A stretch of 64,000 bases of DNA from Pycnopodia helianthoides (Eukaryota > Echinodermata > Asteroidea > Forcipulatida > Asteriidae). Within the stretch, counting starts at the first letter, position 1. Each line of letters starts with the position of its first letter. The notes beneath the pieces were generated by a model. That model saw nothing but the letters and a program-made list of their open reading frames with translations, made no database searches and was not told the DNA's origin. A program made the translations under genes and the position numbers. The stretch covers positions 15,721,168-15,785,167 of the forward strand of contig CM063246.1 in NCBI GenBank assembly GCA_032158295.1, written 5' to 3'. Below, piece by piece: positions 10,301 to 25,300 of the stretch.

Positions 10301-13300
10301 ATTTGAAGGCAACGTGTTCCTTTAAGGAAAATTATATATTCCTCAACACTGTAAAAAAACACACAGTGTGGACGTGACTGTGTAAGTCCACATAGTGTTT
10401 CAAGTCCCTACATTATGTGGACCTCTTTTGTTCTCAAGTCCACACTTCGTATGTAGCGTTAACACACTCTGTAATTACAAAGATTACCTCAATGATTGCT
10501 TATAGGCTGTACATCAGTGTGTTGAATAGACTGATTTCACTGGTAGCCAGTGCAGTATTGTACTGTGTTAAAAAATTGAACAAAGATGACTCAGATCAGA
10601 ACAAATACACAGTGTGAAAACGCTCAAAATGTTTGGTCATTCCAAAGATCCAGCATTTGCCTTTATTGTCATTGATTTTTGTTATCCCACACTTCGCAAA
10701 CTGAGGTTCATAGTTATTTTAAAGGAACATTACAGAATTGGTAAGAAAAGAACTTGTAAAATATACTTTTTTATAACAGATTTACATAAAACTTACACGG
10801 TCTAATGATGATGATAGTAGAAAACATCCCTTGAAATATTTCTGTCTGAAATGCCATATTTGATGAGAAATGAATAAACTAATTTTCTGATTAGAGTTTA
10901 TCGCTCAGTGAGCGTTTTTTTCATTTGTTGAATCTATATGATTTCATGCAAATGTGTAATCGGTTTTTCACTATTTTCTCGTGACCCAGATGGCCGATCG
11001 ATCTCAAACTTCTACAGGTTTGTCAGTTTATGTATATGGTGGATTTCATAAAGTGCTTACACTGCCAGCAACTGTTTTTTTAGCAAAAACCAATTATGTA
11101 ATGTTCCTTTAAGTTGCCTTTCTTATATTTATTTCCAGTTGTTGTCAGTCGTGTAAAGGACGGATCTTCAAGGAGAAGGAGTTAAAACCACGCAATGTTT
11201 GGCTTGGACGTCATGGGCCAGAAGAAGCACATTATCCAGCCAATAAAATCCGCAACCAGAAATACAACATCATTACGTTTCTACCTCTTGTAAGTTTTTG
11301 TTTATAGCAACACATTGCAAACTATCTTTTTGTGCTTCTGTAGTTTTCTTGAACATTCCAGCTAGTTGACCAACCATTTGAAACTACATGTATTCAACAT
11401 GCATCAAGGTTGCTTATGGTGGCACAACTACATGTACAATGTTGTATGTGCGTATAGTGTATGCATGTGGTTAATACTGAATGGTCATAGAACGATAGTA
11501 GGAGGGTTAAATAGTACAAATAATGACTGAAGGGATAATCAGAGATGAGATTTGTCTGACTTTTGTCAGAAATCTGACCTTGTGGTTATGAAAATCCCAA
11601 TTAAAATGTTGGGTCTTGCCTCAGATGTTTGTATTTTTTGAAATTGGACTTTCGTCATAACATGTTGTTTTCGAATTGTTACATCAAAGTGTACTGAAGG
11701 ATTTTTATTCTAAAAACATAGCTTTATGGCTTTTTACACAACGAGCGTGCACACAAACATTGTCCTAATGTTTTCCAATGAATGGGCTGCTAGTCTTTGT
11801 TATCTTGCTGTTTTCACACTGAAGTTTTTATGAATTTAAATACATTGATTGTAATGACGCCTTTGTTGAATTCTGATTAATACTATTTTGTTTTCCTCCC
11901 ACACTTATGGTGAACAGTGTCAGACTGTGAAGGATTCCAAGTCAAATTTTATATGATTCTGAGGTAGAGTTTTATCTAGAATAGACCCCTTGCATATGAT
12001 GTCACAAGCCCAAACAGCACCCTCACTGAGGACAAAGGAAGACCTGCCATTGGCTGAGAGTTGTGCGCAGCTTGTACACATGCCATTTCCATTTTTTTCA
12101 CCTCAGCGATGGCAGCCAATGTAGGGGGTCTAATGAAAAATTCAAATACGTGTCAAAATTTGCCATATAGTTTAAAGGTATTGTACACTTTTGGTAACAG
12201 CTCAAAATCAGTGTCCACATTTTGTGTGATTAAACATATGCATGAACAAACAAACCTGTGAAAGTTTGAGCTCAATTGGTCATCGAGGTCAGGAGAAAAT
12301 AGTGAAAAGAGATCTTATGTGTTTTCTGTTTTTTCAAATTATCGCGCGCGATAATTACTATTGTTTTACTCGTTTCTCAGAAACGATAGCATTTTAGGCA
12401 GAAATATTTTAAGGAACCCTTTCTATTATTACTTACTTTAAATCATGTAAGTTATGTGTGAATCTGTGAACATTGTGTTTTTCGATCTTACCAATAGTGT
12501 ATAGGGCCTTTAAACTGAAAAAACCCCAGATTTGCGGTTGCTTCATTTAAAATAATTTCACATTGTAAATTAAAGTTAACAAAGACCCAGACAACCCTCT
12601 GATTTTTAAAATCAATTTTAGTTACAGTACATGTAATGTGTATTGTACAGCCATTACTAATCAAAATGATTTAACCTGATATGGCGTTTTGTTTGTTCAC
12701 CTGTTGATTAATAACTACAAAGTTGCACTAAATGGGTAGGCCTACGTGTGTAGATCTTACACACAGGTGTTTAGTATTGATTACATGTTAGTGCATGGAT
12801 CAATGCCTCAGCGTGTATGCTTGTACTTCCAGTTCCATGGTAGCTATGACTTCATATTTTTGCCAGCTTAGCATATGGATAGAGCTCACACTCAACTACA
12901 ATGTGTGATGTTTATTTGGAGAATAAGTCTGTAGAATTATTACTGTTTTGTTTTCTTATGGAAGTAATTTTTGAGACCATGCTTGCCAGTATAATTATAA
13001 ATCTTGTTTTTTTGGAATGTCTGTTTTCGATAATACGAATAATTTAAAAAGGGATATAACATACACAAGAAATGTAATAATTAAATTACAAAAATTCAAG
13101 ATTGCAATATAATTTTCGTCATACAAGTACCTGACAATGTATTTTGAAATGAGATCAATCATAATAATTACAGTAGTATTTGAGAATAATACATCATTGA
13201 TCATGTTTATTTTGACATGAAACTTGAAACAATATTTTGTAAAGTAAGTTTGGATTTTTAACAAAGTAGGATAGGCTGATCTATGGCTTCTTTTCTAACA

Positions 13301-16300
13301 TACTCCTAACGTATTCACAAACAGCGACTATCGGTTACACAGAATGCTAACTGTATCTCTTCAGGACATAATAGGCCTGATATGCCTCAATGAATCTCCA
13401 CAGCAGGCAATCTCATTGCCAAGCTCATTTTCATAATGTCAGGCTGGAACTTGAAAAAAAAAAAAAAAATTGCATGTAATAGTGATGGATAGATGATCTA
13501 CATGACATTTGATGGTCAATGCATACAGTAGGTTTGATAACATACTGTACTGTACTATCCCTTTCTTATTGCATGAAATAAGCACTGAGTTGTTATTATC
13601 CAGTTGTAATGTACAGTTGTAAGTGTGATGTAAATCCACTATATGCCACACCCACTTTACACAAATTGGCTCCATTAATTGCCAGAGGCCCATTAGAGTT
13701 TGATTACAAATGAACTGCAATGGTTGGTTGTGTAGAGTCTGAGATCTTTATCTCTACCAGTCACTGGAGACATGTGTTTTGCAGCAAGACTTATTGAATG
13801 GATCTTTTTTAAAAACAAGTTTATTTTAAAGAAACTAATTAGATTTAAGTGCTGAGACTATTAAAGGATTATTTCCATTTTGTTACAGTTAACATCCAGA
13901 CATATGAGACTCAAGATACATGTACATCTAAAAATGATTGAGTGTTAGTACATGTTGCGGTATTGAGCAGCATGGTGGTGGATGAGTTTTGTTGACATCT
14001 TTACCACTACTTGCCACTATGTTCACACACAGTGACAGCCCCCATAACCACAACATGCTTCACAGCACTGCTCTTAATGGGATTATTTGATCAAGGCATT
14101 AGAACCTCCCAAATCCCATCAGAATTACAATACCACTTGTTCCTAATCCAGCAATAGCTTCCTGTTTGCCCAAAGATGGCCCCCTTTGGCCCATAGCATG
14201 GCCACCATTTATACCAACTTAGTGTATTGTTCCCAAGGTGTCTTGTGTTGAACACACTTAGGTCATGGGCGGCTTCACTGTAACAATACTCCTGTCAAGT
14301 CAAACAATACAAGCCCACCTGTCAGAGAACAACAAGTACAGCTTCCCTGTGGCTGAAGGTGACATTGATTGGCACAGTATCAAACCGTGCTTACAGTATT
14401 ACTTCGCTATTAATGCCATATGTCATAACATCACTTTGACATAACCTAGTATTACAAGTAATACTTGCAAGACAGAAGTACAGTGACCTTTACACCAATC
14501 CAACATCAGTGATTTGTTTTAGTTTAGTAACAGGCGTGGCTTCCCAAATAGGATAAATGCTGTATATGTGTGATTTGCTCAGTATGACACCAACTTCCAG
14601 ATGACCATTTAAATGTCAGGTGACCTGCCAAAATACCCTTTGCCTTAACTTCCTGTGCTGCATTTTCTGTGTTCACAATCAGGTTATTTACATTCTTTCC
14701 AGCAAGCTACGATTCTCAGTTCTGATTGGTTAGCCTATGTGCTTACTGCAGCCCCTCCTCCTTGCTGCATCATGTTTAATGGTTGTAAAATCAAAAACTA
14801 ACTGCAGCTGTTTATCAGTACCCAAGACTACCTTTAACTTCAAGACAACGTTTTTTAAGATAACATTCTGGAATTCATCTTGTTCTTATTATTTTTTTAA
14901 ATGTTGATAATGCTTTTCGTGCAAACCTTTAGAAAGAAGAAAAAAACTTGGATAAGTTTTTAAAAAAGGAGATACTACTGCATTTTGATGGAATTCCGAC
15001 TTTGGGACTTTGAAAAACGGACTTTACTTTCAGTTCCGACTTTTTAAAATATCTGACTTTGGCAAAATTTTTGAAGTTCCTTCCTTTAATTTTCCGACAT
15101 TGAATATGACAATAAAATAATATAAGTTTTTTAGATTTAAAAATGAAATGAAATAAAACAGATTTTGCTCACTATTTTGCTTCATGTTACATCTTTCTTT
15201 AATTTTGCCACTGTGTTTCTGTGCACGCGGTCAGCAGGCAAGCTGTCAATCTATGGAGCCAATGGTGGTACACAAGTACCACCATGGTACTTTCTGCGAC
15301 AATTGGTTGCCCATCGGTTGTCTATTCGCATACAATCGTGTGTTTATACAGCAGGTCAAAAGTTCCAGCTAACCAACAGTCCGCATGCTGTGATTGGCTG
15401 TTGATAATTACCATATTAATAAGAAAGCTTGGCTAGACGCTGACTCGGTACACGTTCGAGAGCCGAGTAAAAAATAGCTTTATAGTGTGGTGCAGGCCTG
15501 TGGATTCTTTACTATATACAGCCTTGGAGTAAGGCTATTCAAACATCGACAACTTTTGCCGATAGAGGGCTTTTGGTGCGATGCGGGGCAAAGTTCATTG
15601 AGTTTTTTCCCAATGTGCGTCGTCGAATGCCAATCGTTGAATGACCAAGATGTCAGTGCAAAAGAAGTTCTTTAGAATCAATCCTCAAATCACAATTCAA
15701 TGGAAATGGTTGTTGAAGAAAATACCATTAATAAGGGCAGAATTCAAAAATTCATTTTTAATACTTCAATTTTTGTATGCTTCGGAAATTGTGTGCATAC
15801 GTGTATGCGGGCTAGTACTCACAGGAGACTCAAAATTTGGGTTGACTTGTCCGGCTGGTGAAAAAAAAGTTACCTCTCCCGTGATGAACTATTAAAAGTC
15901 AGACTTTTTCATATTTTCAGAAACTCTTCCCTGTGTTTAAAACACCTGGCCGAAAAACGAAGCAGCTCAAATTCAATTTTTTTACTGTTTCAAACTCATT
16001 TGTTTCTTTTTTTGTAGTTGGTTCCTAAGATTTCATTAATAGCAACTTTTAAAATGACTTAAACAACATAAATTTCAGAATGTTGCATTCTTGAAAAGGT
16101 GGAACTTAAGTTAGTTTTGATAACTACTGTGCTGATAAACATAGACAGTTAAGATGTTACATTTACAACTAACTGCTTTTCAGTAAGTATGGTAAATAAT
16201 AGCTTTGCATTCAATACACAGGATGCACTAATGGATTTTGTCGCAGTTTTAAAAGTATACCCCACTGCTATTAACCAATCACAAAGTGAGGATTCGAGCT

Positions 16301-19300
16301 TGCTAAAATGTTGTGAATCGAATCCCCTACCGTGCATGAAATCAGTTGTAATTCTAAAAACACACTGTGACCATTACTTCGCTTTTACTTACACTACAGT
16401 AGGAGTTTGGCTGTGAGCTGAAGGTACAATATTAGTATGTGGTACAGAAGGTAGAGCCATAGAGCTAGAGGAGATCCTGAATCCTAGTGTATAGTTGGAG
16501 TGGTTATCTGAGGATACATGAGGCGTGTAATAGCCTCTTGAAGTTACCACAGATTCTAAGCAGACCACCCATCTCAATGCAATCATTTCAACATTTTAAA
16601 CAATGCTCAGCAGATGCCTCGTCTTTCAACACCTTCAAACAATCCGGAGAAATTTAGTAGTGCTGACAAACAACTTTGATAACTCAAACTCCCACGTTGA
16701 TCAAACCACTACTCCACATGCCTGTGACTCTACTCATTAAAGTTCCTTTGAGATTTAAAACAAATTCTAGGAATAGGTGATTCACTTTAAGGCTGTAAGA
16801 AAGTCAAATCTGCCAGGTGTTTTAAAGTATTTTTGTGTGGTTTTTGTGTGTGCAAGACTTTTGTTAGTTGTAGATTAATTAACACTCTTTTCCCACAGTA
16901 TCAAGGAGATGTTGTGATTTAACCTTACATCTTTTTAACAACTCAAATTCCAACATAAGGTTTTCTTGTCAGTTTCTGAAGACAGAAGGCACAAGGCAGG
17001 TATTTTCAGATATTCAAAAGATTAATTAAATACAGTGGAAATAAATTATTGATATTTGTCTTACATTTGTTCAGGTGTTGTACTACCAGTTCCGGCTATT
17101 TCTCAATCTGTACTTTCTGGTGATGGCTATATCACAGTTTATTCCTTCATTGCGGATTGGCTACCTGTATACATACTGGGCTCCTCTGGTAAGTTAAAAC
17201 ATCAATGATTGCTGTAAGGAAATGATCATTCTACAGCATACCAATGAATAAATGGCATCAAAATCACAAAGTTTTTAAAAGGCAGACTTTTCAAATGTTA
17301 ACTGTGTAAGTGAAAACAAGCCTTGTTTTATTTGTTCCGATCGTTTTCCAAGACTATTAATTTTTGTAAGAGTGTCAACATTTGAGTGGTTACCAATGTT
17401 AAGATAATTTCCTCTAAAATCATTTCATAAACTAAAGATTATCAAAATATGATGGATTAAAAATATATATAAATGCATTTGCATTTTTTATGGATATAAT
17501 AATACCAAGGGTATACACTTCTTTTCAAATTTGCAGAAATCAAAGAAAACCACATACTCTCCAGATGTGTGAATATTCGTAGTGTAAAGTGTTGCTAGTA
17601 CAAATATAAGTGAATATCAGTCAACACTAGGTACATGTATGCAGTTTATAACAGTCAATCTAGAGCAGGAATGAGCAAATATATATAACACTGATTGATA
17701 GAAACACAAATACTCCATTAGAAACATTACAAAGTAGACATAGTTCTAGACTAGCAGAGAGAAGTACTTGTTGCATGTACCCCATGTAAATAAAGACTTC
17801 ATGTTCTCATTGACAGGTGTATAAATGGGTGTTTTATCAGATGATTAATGTATCTGAAGATCAATAAATCAAGTGAAATATCTAGAGTAGATCGCTTCCT
17901 GCCGTGTTTCCATCTAGTCACCTTGGCAATGTATCATTCTGTATTAAAGTGTACCGATCCATTGTCAGCCACAAACAGCTGTGACTTTTGCCCCCATCAG
18001 CACCGGGGGAAAAAACTAAGCAACTCTCAACTGAGCAATAATTTATAGTTTCACAAATTCTTGACATTCCTCAGAGTGGGTTCTTTTGTTTTGTTTTGAT
18101 ATAATACAATAGTATTTCATTATTGGTGTGGGTGTACTGTTTGTGGTGTTAGATGTATTTATGTGTGCTGTTACTGACAGATATACAAGTCCCAATTATT
18201 ATTACAAGATATAGAAAAATATGAAAACTGATCATGCATACCGAGCAATTTAATTGTAAATTATGTTTTCATTTTGCCTTTTGTGTATTTATTCTGGATT
18301 CTTGTCAAGAATACATCATGGGATCAACATTGATCTTAATGTTTGTTGATCAGAGATCCGAACAAACCATGGGGGTACGGATTCTTTAGCTTGCTCTTTG
18401 ATTTGTCGGATGATAAAAGAGGCAGTCCCAAAGTGAACCATTTTGTGTGGTGTTTCACCATCAATTTCTATGTTATGTTGACCCTTCGTTTAAGATGAAC
18501 CCCATAAACCCTACATTGTTGATCTAGAATCTGTAGCAAAAAAATCAATAGGATTGTAATGGGGTGGGAGGTTTCTGGTGAAGTAAAACTCTCTACTTTA
18601 ATGCTAGGAGTTTAGAGGGATTAATCTTTTAATCCTTTATGTCTGAATACATTCCTGCCAAATCCTCAGTTAATCTGTAGCACACGCACCAATGGAAAAC
18701 CACAAAGCAGAAAAAGGAGAGATTTTTATCTCTTCTTTCTTTTCTAGATTCTGAACAGAGGTTTTGGTGGAAATGTGGTTAAGGTCAATGATGATGAATA
18801 GAACGACAACAAAAGTTAGATGAGAAAAGCTGTCAAATCTCTGCAATTCCTCAATTCCTAACACCTGTCACTACAATGTTATTGTAGTTTCTCTGGAGAA
18901 TTCAGAAAGGAAACCTCAGTCCCTTTTGTTTGCTTTGCATATACAGTATGACTTGCTTGAACTTGACATAGTCAAGTTCAAGGTTAAAGGAAAATCAAAT
19001 TCCACACATATTTTCATGCTTCGCTTTTCTTGTTTTGGGGCTTCTGTAACTTTCGTTTGATGTTATAACCTTATTAGTCAACATACTATAGTGACTGAGC
19101 AGGCCCTCTATAGGCAGAAAAAGGCAAGGTTTGTACCCAAAACAGTGAATATCAACTTCAGTTGACCAATGGTAAACTTTGGGTAAAAAATCAAGAAGGC
19201 ATTGCTGGTCAAACCATCGTTAGAACAATATTTTTTAATAATAAATGACTTTTTTCTGTTACCAATCTCTTGATGTACATTTCTTTGCAGGGTTTTGTTA

Positions 19301-22300
19301 TTTTTGTGACCATGTGTAGAGAAGCCCTTGATGACTTGAGACGTTTCCGTAGAGATTATGAGGTCAATGGCCAGCAGTTCTTAAAACTAACAAGAGCAGG
19401 GCTAGTCAAAGTACCCAGTTCTGACATTCAGGTATCGGACCTGATAGTTGTTGAAAAGGTATGTGTTGTTTCATATGAGAGAGATTTCTGCATTTATTTT
19501 CTTCTTCTTCTTCTTTTTGAAATTTCTTTATTTATTTCATTTTATTTTAATTTTTGTTGATGGGAAGAAAAGAGTTTTTGTCCTGTAGTAGTGGTAAATA
19601 AATGCACTTGGTGTGTATCGTCTGTGATGGTCCAAATGTTAAAATATAGTTCATTTATTTACAGGGTTTGGACATCATTTGTTATAACTGGGATCTTAAA
19701 AGTAAAAGCCTCTCTATTTAGAGCTGAAGTTGCTGAAGGCTAATGGGAAGTGTACAATGGTTTTGCTTATCTTTCATATTAAATCTCCTATAGTGTAATG
19801 ACATTTGATCATCAGTTGGGACCTCTATCAAAAGTTAATATTCTTCACAATTCAGGAGTTACTAACATCACAAACCAATCCAAATAGGTCAATTTGGACG
19901 GTTGGGTTGGCGTAGTAGTTTCTTTCCTTGCCTTCCATCTCTAGGATCCCAGTTGAAATCCCGCTGGGGGTACTATGGATTGGGTTTTCAGTCCCTACCT
20001 GACTGCAGGGGTTTTCTCTGGGGTTTTTTCTCTCCACATCTAAAACTGAAACTTCCTTCCTTGTCTTCTTTCCATGGGGTTCTTGGCTAGTATAGTGATT
20101 AAGCTTGCTTTTCTAAGAACCCTTGGCTTAGAACCAGAATTAATCAATAAAACAAAATTTCACACAAGCCTTCCACAAGCACAATTATTGCTTTCATGAA
20201 TATGATGCCAACAAACTTAGATGCAAGCTCTAAATTTGAAAAATTATGTTCTAGAAAGATTTAACCAACAAGCTTCTCAATCATTTTTAAACTGAACTGT
20301 TAAATTTACTTCACCTTGGATTTTTTTCCAACAGTTTTGTTCTTGAAATAAAATCAGAATTGCTTAAAACTGAGTCCAAATTGGAAGCATCAGTAAATGA
20401 CATTACATTTGATGTGATCTGATGTAAAACATGAGCCTTTGGTCAAAGCAATAGGTGACTGACCTTATGGTCAATGAACTGTCAGTATGTCAGTATGGAA
20501 GCTGCTGTCCAATCAAGGGGATTTAGTGGGCATTTCTCCCACACACTGCTAGTTATGTTAAGCTTATTGTCAACTGGACATTTTCAAAAGGAGCCTAATA
20601 CAGGCAAAGAAGCAATTTCGCAAATCAGTGCTCACCACAACATCTAAAGAATGTAGATGAGTATGGATGGGCTAACTGGTTTGGGGACTCTTCTAGAAAC
20701 CAATGGGGTTTAATAGGGTCTGTCCTAAAGAAGATAAATCCACTTAAGTTTCTGTGAATTGAACACTGACAGATGAAATTCTATCATTAGCACAATGCAT
20801 CTAGAGGAAGTAGATTCATTATATAAGTCAATAATCATTCACTAAGCTCCAGTCGCAACCAACTAGGTGATTATTTTGTTTGTTACATTGATTGCTTTAA
20901 CCTAAACACCTACATAATTATTACAAATATTTCAGTTATGGAGATGAGTAAGTTTGTAGCCAGCAAACGTTTGGATTTTGAAATAAGTGTTTTTCATTTG
21001 TGTAATTTTTTGTATGGTAATAAGATAGATTGTTTGTGCTTGGAATATTTTTGCATTGATGTATAAAGTAAAACACTTACCATTATGCTGCCCTCCACTT
21101 TGTCATCTTGAGATAAAACAAGCATGAAGAAATATGTGTCCAGTCATGTATTACTATCTGTGGGGTTGCCCAGCACTCCAATTAGTACTGCTGGAATATA
21201 CATCAGGGATGCTAATGGAACTGCTACAATAGATCAATTATTTATTTACCCTTCTAATAATTGACTTTTGTAAACGCCAAACACTCAAGGCTCTTCCTTG
21301 AATATCAAAAGTTTAAACACAGGTGTAGATGTCTTGTTTAAACTTTAAAGGGGCTTTATCCTAGCATTGGACTGGGACATTCCATTCTCTTACCAGATGT
21401 TGACCAATCAAATAAGAGCTATTCTTCACCTGTCACATTCTTGGCATAATCTTCTATTCTTCTTCACATTTGGCCCCACACAAAGACGAGTGTTTGTTGT
21501 TTAGTTTGGAGGATAATGTTTACCACCTGCAAACAACAACATGTTTCCCTACTGGTGGCAGAGCTAAGGTCATTGGCTGTCTTCTTCAGCAACTTGTAGG
21601 CCACCCACAACATATCAATCAAACAAATCAAACAGATGAAGGGGAGAGAAAATATTGAGCTGCTCAATCACTGTTACACTGGAATTCTCACACTTTGTTT
21701 TATTTTATGTAAATCAAATAAAAGTTGATAACATTTTTTAATTGAAGATACTAAAGAAATGAAAAGAAGACAAAATACTGGCGGTCCTGGTGTATAGCAG
21801 CAGCAAGTGACTTGTACTAAAATGACCATAGGTACCACAAACTGCCTCAAGAGTTGACCTACTTCCACTCAACCACAAGGTCATAGTAAAGGTCATGTCC
21901 AGAATTGATATGTCTCAGTGTTTCCCACATTTACAAACTTTCGTCATTTCCAAAACGAAACATAAGTTTGTGTTTCGCATTATTTTTCCAAAAATGAAAT
22001 TAGCCTACGGGAACAATTTGAAAAAAGGCAGTTGTTTGAGCATTGTATGTAGATGTTCTGAATCATGGAGGGAGGACACACTAAGTTCAGGTTCATACAA
22101 GTGCATCTATTATTTAAACCAGTCAGTAAACAGAAAACACAAAAACTGTCAACATTTCATTGAAAAGGTACTTGTGTTGTCAAAGAACGAGTGCACAAAG
22201 GTTATGTTTTGGCAGTTGTTTGTACATTGCAATGCTTATGAGATCAAATTAATACACTAGTTCCCAGACTACCAGTACCAATATCATTCTAAGTAAACTC

Positions 22301-25300
22301 AGGTCACCCTTGCCCTGCTCTTTGCCTCAATTCTCCCAAACAGTTTCTCACAAACAGTAGTCTTTCTCACATTCTATTTGAAGTACCCTTGTCTCAGGGA
22401 AAGTGTTCTTGCCTTACATGAACTATAATACAGAACATAAGTATTTCCTATTTGTTTCCATTTTGTAATTGTATTCTGTTCTTGATGATAGGACCAACGT
22501 GTACCGGCAGACATGGTGTTCTTGAGGACTACAGAGAAGAATGGTAACTTATGCCTTCAGCTTTTCAGACACATCTTACTTTCATAATAGTGTTTTTAAA
22601 TAATGAATGTTGTAGATACATGGGAAGGTCTTTCAGGAGAAATTTGAACATGCACTTTAAGGGTTTCTTCTGTGAAAATCATAAAAGAAGAATTCATTAT
22701 AAAGCCACACATGTTGGTGTGGGCAGTGTGTGTGGAGCCTATGGGGGTGTCTACCCCTTGAAAAAGAGGCAGAGTGAGGGCGTCCTCTTTGCTTTTGTGT
22801 ACAAAACCAATGGGGATGTTGCTATCAAAAACCCAAGTCCACACACTGAGAGAACAAAAAGAAGTCCTCAATTACAGGGTGGACATGTGTGTGTTTAAGC
22901 ATTACATACAAAGTGTGGATCTGAGAACAAAAGAAGTCCTCATAATGTAGGGACTTGAAACACTATGTAGACTTGCCATGTGTCCACACAGTGTTTTTTT
23001 ACAGTGTATGAAGAGTAATTTGTTTTCTAAAGGGCACATAACAACAGGAATATCCACAGAGTGACTGCAACACCAAACTGTTTTAATATTCAACACTTAT
23101 GGAGACCAAGGATAAAACAAAAAAGGGGAAAAGGTCTCCATTGGGAATTCTAAAGATCGGGTGCTCCTCGGGGAATTGTGTGTGCAAAATCTATGGAGAT
23201 GTTAATACAGGAAAGGAAAGAAGAAAATATGTCTCCATAGAATGCATGTTTAAATATTTACCCCCCCCCCAGTTTTTCTCTCGTATCTTCTAGCTTGATG
23301 TCTTAAAGGAAAAGAGACGTATCCGCTGATGTTCAAACTTGTAGTTATCTGTTTGTAGTCATGGACTTAGCCTCTTGAAAAGAGACGTATCCGCTGATGT
23401 TCAAACTTGTAGTTATCTGTTTGTAGTCATGGACTTAGCCTCTTGAAAAGAGACGTATCCGCTGATGTTCAAACTTGTAGTTATCTGTTTGTAGTCATGG
23501 ACTTAGCCTCTTGTAAAGAGACGTATCCGCTGATTGTTCAAACTTGTAGTTATCTGTTATCTGTTTGTAGTCATGGACTTAGCCTCTTGAGTGTAACTTT
23601 ATGATATTTCAAACTTAAATCCTAAAGCTCAGATTGTTTTTAGATGTGCAATAAGTGTTGAATGAACTAATACCCCCATGCTTGACATTATTGGACTCTG
23701 CTGTAATTACTTGCCACTCACTGGAGCGTGACAGTAACAGGCTTCATTGAACTCTTATTATTAACACCACTCAAGGATATAGTTACAAATACCTAGAAAA
23801 TGAAATCAGAGGTGATAACTGCATCCTGCATATAATTGAAGTAACACTTCACATAAATAACATTCTAGTTTCTCTTCATTACATATGTAAAACATTGAAA
23901 ATAATGAGCAGATTGTAAATTCAGGATTAAATTGTAAGATATGGAGTCATTACATAGCAATTGCTGCTAGTGCAGTAATGAGAGAGGAGAGAGAGAGAGC
24001 TATAGTGCAATTGGGGAGGGTAGTTTCATATATTTGCATGAGTGGTTTCAGGGAACAGAATTCTTGAAGTTTTCAGTAAACACAAACAAGCTAGTCAACA
24101 GGGTATCAATATACAGTGTGTCAAAATTAGTCTAAGGGAACATACTTTTCCAGCACAATTAGTTGTATCTATGTTTTATAAAATACTCTTATCCAGCCAT
24201 TTCCATAGGTGTGACAACATAAGCACCTACATTTTAGGATATTATTAATCATTATATTTTGATTTGCAAATCTGTTATTGCACCTTATGATAATAATATT
24301 TACTTGTAAAGTATCCATGCATAATGAATTGAAAAAGTAACATTCTGTCGACTTATAATGAAATATGATTTAGAAAATCAATCTGTTGTTGTGTGACTGG
24401 AAGCACATCATAATGTACATCTTCAGCATTTCATCAATTTTAAGTTGAGTTGTGATGGTTAATTGGTCTAAACTGATTAACATGATTTGGGCTTTGTTAC
24501 CAATGTATAACCGAATACTGAGGTTGAGGTAAATGTGCATGTAAGAACTATAATGTGAGTGTTTTTGTTTGATTTGTTTTTTGACCAGGTTCTTGCTTTA
24601 TCAGAACGGACCAGTTAGATGGAGAGACAGACTGGAAACTAAGACTAGCTGTTAGTAGCTGTCAGAGACTAGGCAGAGATGAGGTAAATACAAACCATGC
24701 TCAATTACTGTAAATTCAATACATCAGAATGATAAATAGAGACAGACTGGAAACTAAACTAGCTGTTAGTAGCTGTCAGAGACTATCACGAAGAGGTAAC
24801 AAACCATGCTCAAATTACTGGTAAAATTCAATACATCAAGAATGATCAAAGGTTTAAATATTCTATGTCAGATCAATTACAAATCAATTATGCATTGACA
24901 GCATTTATGATAATATTTTATCTTATTTTGTTTTAAAAGATTCCAAAGCTTAACCATGTGACCAGTATTAATGTATCTTACCACAATTCTTGTTCAGTTC
25001 CACGACTTAACAATGAAATCATTGGTTGTCTTGGAAACAACCAGTGGAAGATGCTGCATTTATTTGTATTTTATGCACATTTCACTATGTAACGGGATGA
25101 TAAATTTCAGACTTTTATCTGATTTCATAACAAATTACAGGTTAGTTCTTATGCCATGTCACACAGGGCAATTTACTGGCAGTCTAGGCGATCTCTAAGA
25201 AGTAATACATTCACACTTTTTTCATGGGGATCTTGAGACCAAGTTTGAAAAATTACTCCAGTGCTACTGAAGTGATCCTGTCATGCACTGCAGTTGGTTG

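Larger units (their letters stand above)
11290..17074 (+). other. ATP9 intron 3
   Basis: A 5.8-kb intron. It holds a TIR element at 12172-12513 and a CpG-containing patch at about 15220-15640. The remainder is AT-rich DNA in which I see no gene; reading frames up to about 90 codons lack domains. Confidence 0.8.

Noticed and set aside
21895..22260. 121-codon frame in ATP9 intron 5
   Set aside because: No domain and no start context; lies within an intron of a confidently built gene.
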